A stretch of DNA of 64,000 nt from Rapana venosa (GCA_028751875.1 CM054155.1:54308967-54372966); one strand, 5' to 3'; shown: positions 1-12,268, counted from the stretch's first letter. Numbers and translations are program-made. Notes: generated by a model from the sequence alone, not told the origin.

Positions 1-72
1 AATGGAATAAGCACCCATGTGCTTTTTTAATCTAGTTCCCCTGTATATGCAGTTTTGTAATGTTGTCATCCG

Positions 73-75
<3 letters not shown>

Positions 76-151
<76 letters not shown>
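76..151. repeat. (GT)n microsatellite
   Basis: A near-perfect GT dinucleotide run of about 37 units. The Cys-Val open frame across it is an artefact of the repeat. The remaining 1-416 is AT-rich, has no recognisable gene, and lies outside the tandem duplication that starts near 417. Confidence 0.95.
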
Positions 152-155
<4 letters not shown>

Positions 156-416
156 TTCTGCTTTTTTGTGTTGCTTTGATGTCAAAGTGTAGGCCTATGT
201 GCAATTTGTTCTTTTTCCACAACACAGAACTGATAATTAGATACACATTTTATCACAAACAATTTCTTAACAGGATCAGAAAATGCTTTTTGTATAGTAT
301 CAGAAACATCAGTAAAATAAAAACCTGAGCCACTTGTGAGGTATCTTTGCTTGATGACAGTGTAGGATACTGACAAGACATTTGTTTTCTAATGTGTTTC
401 TCGGGGCTATAATTAT

Positions 417-1640
417 GAGCTGTACTGGAATTGGTTCATGAACAAACCTTCAGCTGTAGCAAGGATACGGCTAAAAGCTGATGAAACAATAGACAGTGTA
501 CGTGCTGTAACGCCTGACCAGCAGGAGTGTTTATAGAGAAGTCAGATAACTGACACTAATGACTGCCCCAGACTATCTCCCCACGCTCTCACGCAACAGG
601 TTCAATGTGGCAGCCTCCCAAAAGGTTAGTCTGCATGCAAACATGTTCAATGTTTTCTCTATGTTAATTGTTCATATAATATAAATGGCTACTATTTTAG
701 AGAGAGAGTTAGAAATGTCTGTTTTTTGTGATCGTGTTTCTGCCTTCACCTCTCCTCTTTATCTTCATGTCTGTTAGAACTGCTGTCACATCAACTAGTA
801 TGAAAGAAAGTACATGGAGTTTGGAGTCAAAAGAAAGCTCGTTTAAAGCTCATTTTAAAGAGTGCTTTGCTTGTCGTTTTTTTGACAATTCACTGTACAA
901 GAGGGTGTGTGAAAGACACAAGGGTAATTTACTGCTGAACACGGCTACAGCTGCAAGCTCCTAGTGCCGCCTTTCCTTTTGCCCCTTTTATTTATATCCA
1001 TGTACTGCCAGCTGTGGGTCATGAACTTTGGCTGGGGAACTAAATGGAGGCAATGGGAAGCAGTGGCTACATAAAAAGCAAAAAAAAAAAACCAAACCCA
1101 ACAATATTAACAACAACAACAAAGACACAATTTGAAATAAAAACAAGTAATCTAACAAACAAACAAAAAAGGTTAGAAAATGTTACAGTTTACCTAATTT
1201 ACAACTGACAAGTCCCGGGTAAAATAGTCAATATTTCTATAAAAGTTTTTATAATGCTTAGTTACTACAAAAGTACTGTATGCAAATATTCTTGTTTTCT
1301 TTTTCTTAAATTAGAACCAGTCATTCAGGTAGTAAATCTACTCCAGCATGTTTTACATAGCCTTTAGGGAAGTATTAGCATTATGTGCAAGTGTGTACTA
1401 CAAGAAAGATCCATGCTTGTTCTTTCCTTCAAAACTGACGATTCATGTTGTGGCAGCGCTGAGATGATGCCGATAAGTAGGCTTGTGCTGAATCAGCAGG
1501 GGTGCAGTGACTCTGTTTCCCTCTACCTGCAGTTAGTTGTCAGGATTTGTGCTGGAGATCTGACAAGTTCTCCCCTGTCATGTTTAAATGAGTACGTCTG
1601 CCTAGTTGCCGAAATGCCATTTGTTGAGGGGTTAAATTGA
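417..1640. other. Unique-looking sequence, no gene recognised
   Basis: Clean AT-rich sequence with an A-rich stretch near 1,078-1,170. Short open frames occur at 728-964 and 1,383-1,640 on the + strand. Neither shows a known domain or a convincing splice context, and the matching stretch of unit 2 (15,560-16,740) breaks both. Nothing here is supported as coding. Confidence 0.5.
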
Positions 1641-1794
1641 TTCTGGGAGAGTGAAAAAAAGAGAATTCACCTCTAACTAATCAATAAACGCCTTTACGCC
1701 ACCGGATAAAGGACAGGTGTGTTAGTTCAGTACAGAATGTCTGTTGAACAAGCACATCGGCGGTGACCAATACCAGAACTGAACTCGCTTGTAG

Positions 1795-1965
1795 GGGGGG
1801 CAGGGTTTGCAGTGATCGATGCAGGACAGGGTTGAGTGACAGACTGCAAGGTTGCGTGATAGATGCGGCAGAGGTTGCAGTTCGATGCAGGACAGAGGTT
1901 GCAGGACAGATGCAGGACAGAGGTTGCAATCGACTGCGGGAAGAGGTTGCAGTACAGACTGAGGA
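1795..1965. repeat. 27-bp-class minisatellite (GTTGCAG...GCAGGACAGAG)
   Basis: Imperfect tandem copies of a roughly 25-27-bp unit built on GTTGCAGTGATCGATGCAGG and ACAGAG. About six to seven copies are visible. The array recurs, noisier, at about 16,905-17,085 in unit 2. The open frames through it on both strands are repeat artefacts. Confidence 0.8.
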
Positions 1966-2114
1966 AAGGGTGTTCTGTAGGCTACACCGACAGCCCGCCC
2001 TCCTGTGTGGGAAGTGCAGGGGGGGGCAGATGTTGAGGGGGTGTACCGAAGGGTGCAGGGCCCGCACCCCTGCGACTTTGTATTTTGCGTAAGTGTCTTT
2101 TAAAAGTAGAATTT

Positions 2115-2262
2115 GGTGTGTGGTTTGTGTGTGTGTGTGTGTGTGTGTGTTGTGTGGTTTGGTGTGTTTTGTGTGGGGGGGGGGGGGGGGGAGGAGAGAG
2201 AGAGGAGAGAGAGAGAAGAGAGAGAGAGAGAGAAGGAGAGAAGAGAGATGAGAACACGAACA
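2115..2262. repeat. Compound GT / poly-G / GA microsatellite
   Basis: An interrupted (GT)n is followed by a pure G run of about 15 bases and then a (GA)n-rich tract. The same compound order is seen, degraded, at about 17,225-17,350 in unit 2. Several overlapping low-complexity frames here are not genes. Confidence 0.9.
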
Positions 2263-2389
2263 CTGAAAAGTTTTATTGTATTCGGCCTTGGGCCACAAAA
2301 CAAAAACAGTTTCGGGTAGGGGTGGATAATCCAGAAAGCAAGCATTATATCCTTTTGACTTCCCACTTCTGCAAGCTACAAAATCCACC

Positions 2390-3530
2390 TTAGTCTTCTA
2401 CTCTCTCCCCATCATTTCTTCAGCTTCTCACCATGAAAACGCTCTTCATGTTTCTTTAGCAGCATCTGCACAAGAATATCACAAACCCATCATTACTTTC
2501 ATCATCAAAGTCTATCAAAAACTTTTCCTCCTGTTATTAATATCATCGCCCTTCTTTGGGGCCTGTAAATTTATCCATCACGTCATATCTTTAATCTACT
2601 TTTTTGCGTGTCGTTATTTTTCATCATCCCCCCCCGCTTCCTTTGCATTTTAAACTTTTAAACTATTCCCACCTCGTCATTTTTAAAATCTGTCACATAA
2701 TCACCTTCACCACCTCACCTCAAAAATCGTCCATCGTTTACCTCGTCACCTTCAATTCCAATTTTGCCAATCCACCATCTCACTTTCCATCTACTTAACC
2801 CCTTCAGCTTTCCTCTCTGCCACCTCTTTCGGGTCTACATCAGATCTTCAAATCACGTTTCATAACAAACTGACATCGTCACACCATTTGTGATCCCCTC
2901 TTTTTTTTTCTATTATCGGTTCAGTAAACTACATCATCATCGCCTTAATTTTTTTGAATTCTACATCGCCTTGCCGTCCCATACAATATCCAAACATCTT
3001 CGAAAATAAATTTCACCAAACCCCACCCTCCCTCGTTTTTTAAACGATACTCTCCAATTAACCTTTTAAATTTTTCTCATTTCCACCCCTTCCTTCCATC
3101 CACGTCACTACGCCACATCACTTACAACCACACACTTTCTTCAATCCTTCACCCCATATTATCTCCCCCTCATCATCTTGAACATCCAATCACCCCCATC
3201 ACATATAACATCTTTTCACCAACCATCTATAAAATAATACATCACCACCACCCATACTCAACATCTAATCCCACCACCATCATACTCAACACCCAAACGC
3301 ACCCCCCATTATACTCAATTTACATCACCCCCCGCCATCATCTAAAAAATCTAAAACGCCCCACCATCATCCTCAATATCTACATCACCCCCATTATCAT
3401 CCTCAAATCTACATGCCATCGTCCCAAACTCCACACACCCCTACCAGCCCTCATGATTACACCCCCCACCCGTTTCAACACCCAATCACCAGCCCCATCA
3501 ACACTGCAACCATACCCCCACTATCCTTTA
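2390..3530. repeat. TCATC/CACCATC-rich low-complexity tract
   Basis: About 1.1 kb is dominated on the + strand by C, A and T, with recurring CATC, CACC and ACATC words, almost no G and no fixed period that I can hold by eye. It recurs at 17,490-18,760. It looks like a decayed ATC-type satellite whose base calls also deteriorate toward its right end. No gene is seen. Confidence 0.7.
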
Positions 3531-6465
3531 TCAAGTTATATATCAGAATGACTATTTCGACGTAAACTTGATATGAAGATTTTTTCATGAAAAAAGTTTT
3601 GATTTTTTCATATGAAGGGAAAAAAAAATTTCTGCTACATCGTACAGGGTCACAAGACTGTAAACTAAAAAAGGGTTTTTTGGTGTCTTTTCATAAACCA
3701 AAAGTTATTACAGACATCATATTCCTGTAATCGTCAATTTTCCCCCCCAACATTTATAAACATTCGCAAGTTTTTTCAAAAAACAAGCTCAAAAACAATT
3801 TTTTTTCGTTTTTGGGCTAAAATTGGAAACTACCGGGAAACACTTGCATCGGGTGGGGGTTTGTCCCTGCAACAACACATGGGGGAATTTTTAGCGAATC
3901 ACCAAGGAACTTACTCTGAGATCGAATACAGGGACATAAACAAAAAGTGCATTTCGTCTTCGTTATTGACTTAAAAAAAAGGGCAGGTTTTATCTTGTAT
4001 AGAATCACTATATGATGATATTTGCTTTTTGAGGCAAAAACTTAAACTAATTTGAAAAAGGGCCCACCCTGGAAATAAGTATCAAAATCGGTATATATTT
4101 TTCTCTTTAAAAATCTTTTTTGGGATTAAATTTTTTCATTACGATTTTAAAACTGTAGAATCCTTCTTAAATAGAAATGCAAAAGTCGCTGTTTAAATTG
4201 ACCTAGAACGCTTTGATTCTCCAACACCCTGTTGCACCCAAACAAACTGAAACCCGTCTCGCAAAAAATTTCCCCCGATTTTTAGTACCCCTTTTACCCC
4301 AATTCTATGTAGTTCAAGAAGCATCTCGTTGGCTTTATGGGGTAACCTTTCATTTTCCCCTTTAAAGGAGTCTGAACCATACGTTAAAGACTGAAACACA
4401 AGAATTACATAAAAAGGTACCTTCCCAGATCACCATAAACCTTCTTATTAGGAGTTCTGACGGGACACAAAAAATCTTTTGCTGCAAACATAGGGGCTTT
4501 CTCAAAAGATTAACTTATAAACCCCCCCAGATTTCAGCGAATAGTTAAAACAGATTGTTTTTTAGCATAAAATATTTTAAAATAGGTGTAACAGTCTTTT
4601 TCTTTTTTTTGGGGGAAGGCTCATTTAATTGAGCAGTTGCCTTTTTCCCCTTTAATTACCAAAAGTTCGGCCTTTCTTCATACTAGCCATCGTTTGAAAT
4701 TAAACCCTAAAAACAATGATTATTAACGCATCTCTTTTTGTCACCAAAACCCATTGCCCCCGTGCCCTAAATGCCCCCTTTCTGAAAACCATAATTTTTG
4801 TTTTTTAACATTTACTTTTAACTTCTTTCCCGCAACTCTTGTAAAACTTTAGCGGGTTTTTGTAATCCATGTGCCTTGTTATAAGAGGCCACACATCAGC
4901 AAAAAGCAGTACAAATAATTCCATAACTCTGGCAAAACTGGATGGCCATGTTTATTTTTAACATTAAATTGGTCAGATAGCTGATTTTGAATATAGAAAA
5001 AAATGTGGGGTTTAAAACCGCCCCCTTGCCGTACTCCGATGGACAGTCAAAGAATTCTGTGAACTCGTTCTTTGCACGCACGCATGACAATTGATTTTTT
5101 AAAAACCAAAAACCTACCTTTTACCCCTTTGGTTTTTATACATTGAAATTTTTTTCATGTCGAAGAACAAATGCTTTCCTGAAACCACAAAGCAACTAAA
5201 GTTTCCTTCTTTTCTTTTGTGTCATTTCTGAATAACTGCATACAAGTTAAATACTGGTCGATAGGGGAAATAACCTTTACGAAACCTCCTACTTTAAAAA
5301 AAACATGTTGTTATTTTCAAACCAGTTTTAATGTGTTTTCAAAATTGGTTAGCTTTCGAAATGATGTTTAACAATGATACACCCTATAATTACTTTTGGG
5401 TATATACCAGTTGAAAAAATAACAGTAAACATTTTAACTAGAACGCTGACACATCTGCCTCCCCACCTTTAACATTTCACCCAAATCCATCTATTCCACT
5501 TGCTTTTTTAGTTTCAGTTTACGTACTGTTTTATTTTTTTGTTTCGGTTTTGCCTTATTCAAAGTAGTTCAGGGTTTTCCCAATAGTCGCTGAAATTACT
5601 ACAATATCATTATGTGTATTGTAATCTGCCAACTAACCTTGCATTAGTTTTGTAAAAAAAAAATTTTTCCCTTTAAAATTTTAAAAGCAAAGATAACTTT
5701 GGCAATCTTGCTGGCTTTTTTTTTTACTTGTGATCTTTGGGAGAAAGGCGGTGTCATATTTCATGATCCCCATCACAAATAGAAATTAAGTAGTATTTAA
5801 AGGGGGTTATATTTCCCCAAATTATCTGCCTGAAATGTTTTATTTTGTATATTGTTAAAGCCAATGCAAAAGGGGAAAATTAAAACTGTTGCATGTAAAT
5901 TTACAAATCTTGCCCTTCGAGTGTAGGCTCTTGTTTTACCAAAGGTTCAAAATCAAGTACCTAAACATTGTTTTAAAGACTTTTTGAAACTCTGGAAAAA
6001 TTCTTCATTATTGATTTTCTACTTGTTCGAAGATTTAAAAAAATAATTACTTTTTTAAGAAGCTTTTTTATAATGCCTAAAACATAACACATTTTAAAGT
6101 TAACAGGGTTTTTGTCAATTTTTTTAAAAATAATTGTTCCCATGACTTGGCGAAGTCAGCGGGAAAGTTTGAAGAGTTATTTGAGCATTTGAAAATTAGG
6201 TTCTCCACCTCTTTCTGTTCACCTGCAAGAGCACCCTAGTTAAGGGGGTGGGGGGGGGGATTATAAACAAAAAATGTTTTTGTTGTTGTTTTTTTTGGTT
6301 TAAAGTTTTTTTTAATTTTTTGTGCGATATCAAACAACACTTTGTACTAATCAAGCTGCGTGTGAAAGGCAGAAAATCTGTGTTAAAGAATCTGTTGTCC
6401 CTTTTTGAAGTCATGACACATCAGGTGCCCCTTTAGCCCAAAAATGTCATAATAAAGTTAAAAAG
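3531..6465. other. Noisy AT-rich stretch, no gene seen
   Basis: About 2.9 kb of AT-rich sequence dense in A, T, C and G runs. No frame longer than about 75 codons and no recognisable protein motif. Unit 2 carries the same order at 18,761-21,785 with independent homopolymer differences, so any original coding content cannot be read. Confidence 0.55.
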
Positions 6466-6469
6466 GTGC

Positions 6470-6950
6470 CAAAAAGTCTGGGGGATCGGGGGCTAGAGGT
6501 AACCGCCTGTCTAGAAAGCGAAAAGTCCGGGTCTGAAGTGTTCGGCGGTTCGTACCCCCGTTTCGACCCGGGAAAAATTTCCCCCTCCCTTAGACCGAGT
6601 GGTGGTCTGGGCGCTATCTTTCGAAAAACGATAAAACCGAGGGGCCCCGGGGTTACGTAATTATTTTGCGCACGTAAAAAAAACCCCCGGCAACAAGAGA
6701 GTTGTCCCTGCAAAAAAATTTTTAGAAAAAAACCCCTTGATGGGGAAAAAAATACAGTCAGCAAAAGAAAAAAAAAAAAAAAAAAAAAGGGTGAAAGGTG
6801 GGGCAGCGTAAGTGGCGACGCGTTCTCCCGCTCCCCCGGGGGGCAGCCCGAAATTTCACGGAGAGAAAACTGCCGTGACTTTAAAGGGTATGAAAAAAAA
6901 CTGGCGCTTTGATTTTTTGCTTTACAAGATTAGCGCTTAAAATCCCTTTC
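6470..6950 (+). mobile_element. tRNA-headed SINE (V-core-like), unit 1 copy
   Basis: The head carries an A-box-like GGCTAGAGGTAACCGCCTG and a B-box-like GGTTCGTACCCC (about 6,547), the pol III promoter of a tRNA-derived SINE. A central block near 6,600-6,650 reads GGTCTGGGCGCTATCTTTCG then ACGATAAAACCGAGG. It resembles the conserved core seen in V-type SINEs and in abundant molluscan SINEs; this is from memory and was not searched. After an A-run (6,770-6,788) a second conserved part contains GCGACGCG and GCAGCCCGAAATTTCACGGA. The last ~50 bases (6,903-6,950) match a LINE 3' end in this window. Base quality is poor, but the unit 2 copy confirms the design. Confidence 0.75.
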
Positions 6951-6954
6951 ATTA

Positions 6955-6987
<33 letters not shown>

Positions 6988-7005
6988 TTATTATTTTTTT
7001 TATTT
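6950..7005. repeat. (ATT)n tail microsatellite
   Basis: An ATT/TTA trinucleotide run directly follows the SINE's GCGCTTAAAAT tail. It is the usual 3' terminal simple repeat of this kind of LINE/SINE tail. It also recurs in unit 2 at about 22,263-22,325. Confidence 0.85.
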
Positions 7006-7009
7006 CCTT

Positions 7010-8580
7010 CGCAACTCTGGGAAAAAATCCTAAAATGAGAAACCAATTCTCATACTAAAAGTTTTTGAAAACTCCTCGAGATGCCACATCCTATGTTTAA
7101 CTTTATGCCAAACTTTGAAGAATTGTTATTTTTTTGTAAAGATTTTACTTTTTGCTTTCTGTGTTCTGCTTCTTATTTTTGTAATTTTTTTATGTTTCCT
7201 CTTTCAACATAACCCAAATTTTATCTTCTTTTTTTCTAGTTGCTCTGAAATGATTAAGTTTGCCTTTCTTTTTTTTTTTAACACTTGACATCTTTGTCAA
7301 AAAACGGAGATTTCGGGATATTTTGCGCAAATCCTTTTTGTCATAAAGTACTGGATCTTTCAAAAACTTTACAAACATGTCTAAGGCAGTTTTACTTTTT
7401 TTTTTTAGAGATTGTGGCCACAAAAGTCTACTCTGAATTCTTTATTTTAAAGCTTCAAGAAACTTGTTCTTTATCTTTGTTCCAAAAAGTTTTTAAACGG
7501 CTCTTTCTCTTTCCATTCCTGTAGGTTTCAAAAATTTTCTTTTCAAACTTACTTCCTACTAACTGGTAAATGATCAAACTCTGTCATATTTTCTACATTT
7601 TAAAGAGAGTACCTTAATAGATGTTAAGGCTCAAAGAAATTTAATGAAATAGTTACTGTACTTTAACCCGAGGAGATATAAAGTACAGCTATCATCAAAG
7701 CACTTTCACAAAGACCCTTCAATATAAACAGTAAAGATATTGCACAATTTTAAGAATTTTGGGTTTTCCCAAAAAAAATTTGTATGCACTTCCGTGATTT
7801 TTTTGGCATTTTGAGTCAACAAATACCTGAAGTTTTCGAAAAAATTTTTTTATCATTCAAAATATATGTTGTTTTAAATTGCTGTTCAGCATTAAAAACT
7901 CCCATTAATAGAAGAAAAATCATTTATACTCACTTGGGGGTCCAGTATGCAGTTTCCAAAATTTTCCCTGCCAGAAATGCCCTGCTTTGTTTTCCCCAAA
8001 AAGGGGAATCATATGGAGGAAAATATGAGCACACAACAAAAATATCCTTGCTTGTTTTAACAAATCTTTTACATCTTTATAACAATAGTATTTTCAATTC
8101 AAAACAACTTTTTCAAAAAAAGATGACAATGATTTTTTTGATCATGACAATTACTCCCCTGAATACCCCTTCCCCCGACGAGGGGAACTTTTGCATTGGG
8201 AATAAACAACAAAAAACATGAAAAGCAGGAAAGTCAAAAACAGTTCCCAAAAAAACGTTTTTTTAGAAAATAAAAATCACTTTAAAAGGAAACTAACAAA
8301 GTAAGTGTTATCAAAAATTTTGGTAAAAGACCTGAATTGTAAATTTGAAATTTAACATGACTTGTATTTACAAGGGTCTGAAAGTGCCCTGGCTTGACTG
8401 GTCTTGGATTTTTCTCTTTGTTGCATTAAGGTGCTTCTTACCTTTCTCTTTTAAAATTTGGGCCCGGCCCATTCCTATTTTCTAGAAACTGCAGCACTGC
8501 TTTACCCCCCTTTGCTTTTTCCTTAAAACCCTGGTTCCCGACCCCGTCTATGACTCCCTCATCATAGCACCTTCTTAAGA
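7010..8580. other. Noisy AT-rich stretch, no gene seen
   Basis: Homopolymer-rich sequence. The + strand frame at 7,784-8,221 (145 codons) has no recognisable domain, is Phe/Lys/Asn-rich and is not conserved as a frame in unit 2. It is treated as chance. Confidence 0.5.
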
Positions 8581-10230
8581 ATCAGTAATGCTGCTCTGGC
8601 TATTAGACCAAGCGATACATTTCGTCTGCCTGCCTGGACCTGTACTGCCTGCCAGAGGCAGCACTCTGGGTTTAAGCTTGTGCTGTGGGCAAAAAACTGA
8701 GGTTATGACTAGCTGCTTGCTTTTTTGAGTGTTGGAACTCTCTCGACCGGTTCCTAGTGCTTGTGCATGTGCTGTTGAGTTGGCCAGTTTGAAAACCCCT
8801 TTTTTTTTAGTCCACCGTTATTTTCCATTTTGTCATCTATGTCATCGTCAAAAGCTTTTGTCACGTCGTACCTTCTTCAGCACTGCAGTGTTACATCTAA
8901 TCACCTTTTTTTTCTGTCTCGTCCGTCTTCAGTTGTCATTGGGATCCCCTGTCCAAATCTCGCATTGTTTTGTCAGACCGTAAAGATTGTATTTATAATG
9001 CATCACTTACAGTCTTCACGTCTTTTGGGTTTTTTTCATGGTTTTTGCTTTGGGGTTTTTCCTTCCTGGCCTAGCCGTTTTTCCACCCACGACCTTTCCC
9101 CCCATCTTGTTTGGGTCACCATTTGTATGGAGTCAGGATCTACTTGAGGTCCACTTTGTATACTCTGTTTTTTTATGCCTCCCGCAATACAGTGGTTTTT
9201 GGTGCACCGTGTCTTGATAACCTGGGAGTTCTGTTTAAATTTCTGCCGTTCTCTGTGATGGAACCCTCTCGGCTGAGGGCTGTCTTTCTGTCTCACAACT
9301 TCCTGTAAGAATGGGGGACCTGGTACAACTGGTTTTTCCCTGTCCACTCCGCTTTTGCTAAAGTTGCTTTCCACAGTTTGTACTGTCTTTCCTTTAAATC
9401 ACTGTGCAGTTCTCCATGCTTCTTTTTTGTCCACTCCTTTAAGTTTTGCTGCTGAGTCTTTGCGGGTCCCAACGTTTTTCTGGTGAGGTCTGCTGTATCT
9501 GGACCCGGCGGGCCCTCACTCCATAGTTCTGCCTAGATGGGGGGGCATGGTATTTCTGCAGGTTCTTTTCCTTCTCCCATGTGCCCTTTTCGGTACCTGG
9601 CACATGCATCTCTCTCCCATCTGCCCTGTTTTTGCCCCCTTGAAAGGCCATTCCTCCTTGGACCAACTTTTTGATGGAATTGTTGTCTTCTCAAAAACTT
9701 TATTTTATAAGGGTTGTTTTTTTCCTTTACATGCATTTGCCCGAAGGTGTAGGCAATCCTACCTTTCCCCGTAAATCCACAATCTCTCTTGGTGGGCTGT
9801 GAGGGGGATGCCCCCTTGATTTCCATTTCACGAATTGTCCCCAAAGTTCCTGCACCTGTCACCGCCATTTTGTTTACCCGCGCAGAAGTGAAATATTATA
9901 GGGCGTTTGGGTTCGTTCCTCCATGTCTGGGGCCCGCCCAAAGCGGTAGCTTCCCAAATGTCTTCCCCCGCCACTGGGGTGAGGTCCTGTTATTTAGGGT
10001 ATCAATTACTATTAGTAGTTGGGTCAACCTCCCTGTCCGTTTATCAACATTCAGGGAAATTTATATTGCATGTCTTCATGCTTTTCTCAGTAGATTCAAG
10101 TTTTTTTTTCCCCCATCTCCCGTCGGTCAAGAATTATCTGTCGTTTCTTGTAGTTCCTGTATGACTTTAAAAAATTTTTTTTTAGTATCACACATTCTTT
10201 CGGCGTCATCTCCTCAGGGAATGTGAGAGC
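8580..10230 (-). other. Minus-strand protein-like region, unidentified
   Basis: This is the GC-richest part of unit 1. On the minus strand several overlapping open segments (for example 9,036-9,374, 9,439-9,666 and 9,533-9,868) read as Lys/Arg/Gln/Gly-rich peptides. They follow one another with frame changes, as an old or error-ridden coding region would. The unit 2 counterpart (23,640-25,560) also has its longest frames on the minus strand (24,610-25,218, 202 codons) and shares peptide words such as DACARY/DPCARY. I recognise no family; a LINE ORF1 or gag-like relic is only a guess. There is no intact start-to-stop gene. Confidence 0.3.
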
Positions 10231-11080
10231 TGACATCAGAGTGCTGAAAATTTTATCTTACTGTTTTTTATACTGTTTTTATGAAGGAAAAGTCCTTGTT
10301 AATTTGCGTAAGGGCCCCTCAATCATTTGAATGACATTTTCGAGTGGCAAAAAATTCTTGTCGAACATTTTCCCTTTTTTATTCTTCCCTTTTTTACGGC
10401 CTGTGTTCAGTGGTTTGTTTACACACATTAGAGTACACAACCGAAACAGAAACAATTCATGGCTTTGCAATTGGTCCTTTCCCCTAAAAAGCAAATTGCA
10501 CGTGCAATACACAATTGACACTGTTCCCTGTCCTGGCACTGTGACAATTTTTTTGCAGAAAAAAAATCCTTCTTTGTGTGATTTAATTTTTTAAAGTTTA
10601 TAAAGGACACCCATGCCTTTTCATTATTTCAAAACCCTTTTTAGCTGCAACACCCTAAAGGAACCATTGCAAGGAATCACCACAATTGAAGACCGTAAAT
10701 GTCATTTTTTTACATTTAAAAAGAGCACAGCCCCAAAAACAACCCGCCTTCCTGGTGCATCTATCGGCCCCGCCCAGAGAGAGAGAGAGGGAGAAGAGAG
10801 AAAGAGGGGAGGAGGAGAGAGAAGAGAGGAGAGGGGAGAAGGGGTTGTTTATTGGCATGTGTGCTAGAAAAGTAATCCCCTGGAATAAAAGAGCTGATGC
10901 AAAATTACTTTTAATCTCCCCAATTGGAAAAAAAATTTATTTTTGATTGGTTGATTTTATGAACTGATTCATTCATTCATTCATTTCATTCATTCATTGA
11001 TAGCAGGACTGGACTTTATGGAAAACTGCAGTGGCGTCAACAGTGTCCTCTGCAAAGCAACACATACTGTGACTGGGGGC
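10231..11080. other. Gene-free stretch with GA tract and (ATTC)n
   Basis: The stretch contains a GA-rich tract at about 10,777-10,845 and a short (ATTC)n run at about 10,968-10,999. Both recur in unit 2 (about 26,160-26,230 and 26,365-26,390). Frames through the GA tract are repeat artefacts. No gene is seen. Confidence 0.65.
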
Positions 11081-11084
11081 CAGT

Positions 11085-11400
11085 GTGGTGAGTGATTTTA
11101 TAATGGTCCAGTGTGGTGAGTAATTTTTTTATGGATTAATGTGGTGAGTGATTTCATATAGACCAAGAAAGAGTGTTTTCATTGATTTCATATGGACCAT
11201 GTGCTGTGATTTTATATGGATCAATGCGATGAATAATTTCATATGGACCAATGTGATGAGTTATTTCATAGGATCAACGTGGTGAGCTTTTTCATACGAC
11301 TAATGTGGTGAGTGGTTTCATATGGATCAATGTAGTGAGTGTTTTCATGTGGACCAGTGTGGGGTAGTGTTTCATGTGGACCAATGTGGTGATTGACTTC
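11085..11400. repeat. 27-bp minisatellite (ATGTGGTGAGTGATTTCATA...)
   Basis: About eleven tandem copies of a ~27-bp unit whose core is ATGTGGTGAGTG followed by TTTCATATGGACCA. Units diverge by substitutions and small indels. One longer unit near 11,140-11,210 carries an insertion. The array recurs, heavily noised, at about 26,475-26,820. Confidence 0.85.
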
Positions 11401-11635
11401 CTACAGAGATGTGGACATCTGGAATGAAATGTGCTGTCACTGTCAGAGAAGTGAGAGTAAAGGGGTTTTGTAAGTTTGTTGATCTCTGAACAATAGACAA
11501 CATGGACATGCCTGACCCCTCAACCCTCACAGCACGATGGCAGACCTCACCTCATCTGGTGGCTGCTAGTGGGTAGAGCAGCTTCCACCACAGGTGAAAA
11601 AGGGTACCATTCAAGTGGGCTGTCTCTGTGTGTGT

Positions 11636-11636
11636 G

Positions 11637-11687
<51 letters not shown>

Positions 11688-11690
11688 GTG
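11636..11690. repeat. (GT)n microsatellite
   Basis: An interrupted GT run flanked by GTGTGTTTTGTG and GTGGGGTGTGTG. The His-Thr-rich frame on the minus strand through it is an artefact. Confidence 0.9.
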
Positions 11691-12223
11691 TGTGTGGTGG
11701 GGGTGTTTTCCCCTCGTGCATTGTATGATGGTGGGTGTAAACTAAGAGAAGCAATCCTCCATCTATCTGGGAGATAGCGGCGCATGGGTCAGTCTGTTGA
11801 GAGCTGCTCCTACAATGAACTTAGTATTCCTTTCTTTGCATGACATTTTCTTCTGATGCTGGGACTGCAGGTCTGAGCTCTCTTTCTCTCTCACTCTACT
11901 TCAGCGGTGTGCACAGCACGTGCAGCTAGCTGAAGGGGTTGTGTTTTGCATCCTCTTCAGTAATTCCTCAAGTAATAAGAAAAGACATAGTGTTCCAGGT
12001 CTACGTTGGTGACTGACTACATAAAACACTATGCCGTCGAGCAGCTGGATTTCAGAGCGTCTCCCCTGGATGCTCCCTTTTCATGTGGAAAAAACCATGT
12101 TTAATATGGCATTGCGAGTGACCATTTCAAAAGCTCGCTCGTGCGTTGCCGGTGTTCTCCTTGGCTTGTCCCTCGTCTATTTTTTTCTGGGGGGACAATT
12201 TGTTCCTACGTCGTGGAGAAAAT

Positions 12224-12268
12224 CAGCTGCTGCTACGTGGCGGAGACGTGGAGGCAAACCTGGACCCA
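12224..12268 (+). other. 2A-like ribosome-skipping motif (frame-broken)
   Basis: The frame reads LLLRGGDVEAN and then LDP. Shifting by one base gives PGP, so the sequence is one base short of the 2A consensus D-V/I-E-x-N-P-G-P. 2A peptides make the ribosome skip the last Gly-Pro bond. They are established in APE-type non-LTR retrotransposons of invertebrates, near the N-terminus of an ORF. The unit 2 copy (27,628-27,670) has the same GDVE core followed by a shifted NPGP. Confidence 0.7.

Noticed and set aside
480..500. Hammerhead-like CTGATGA followed by AAC
   Set aside because: No stem II, GAAA or GUC in the right places.
1681..2388. 235-codon minus frame
   Set aside because: Passes through the minisatellite and the GT/G/GA tract; not conserved in unit 2.
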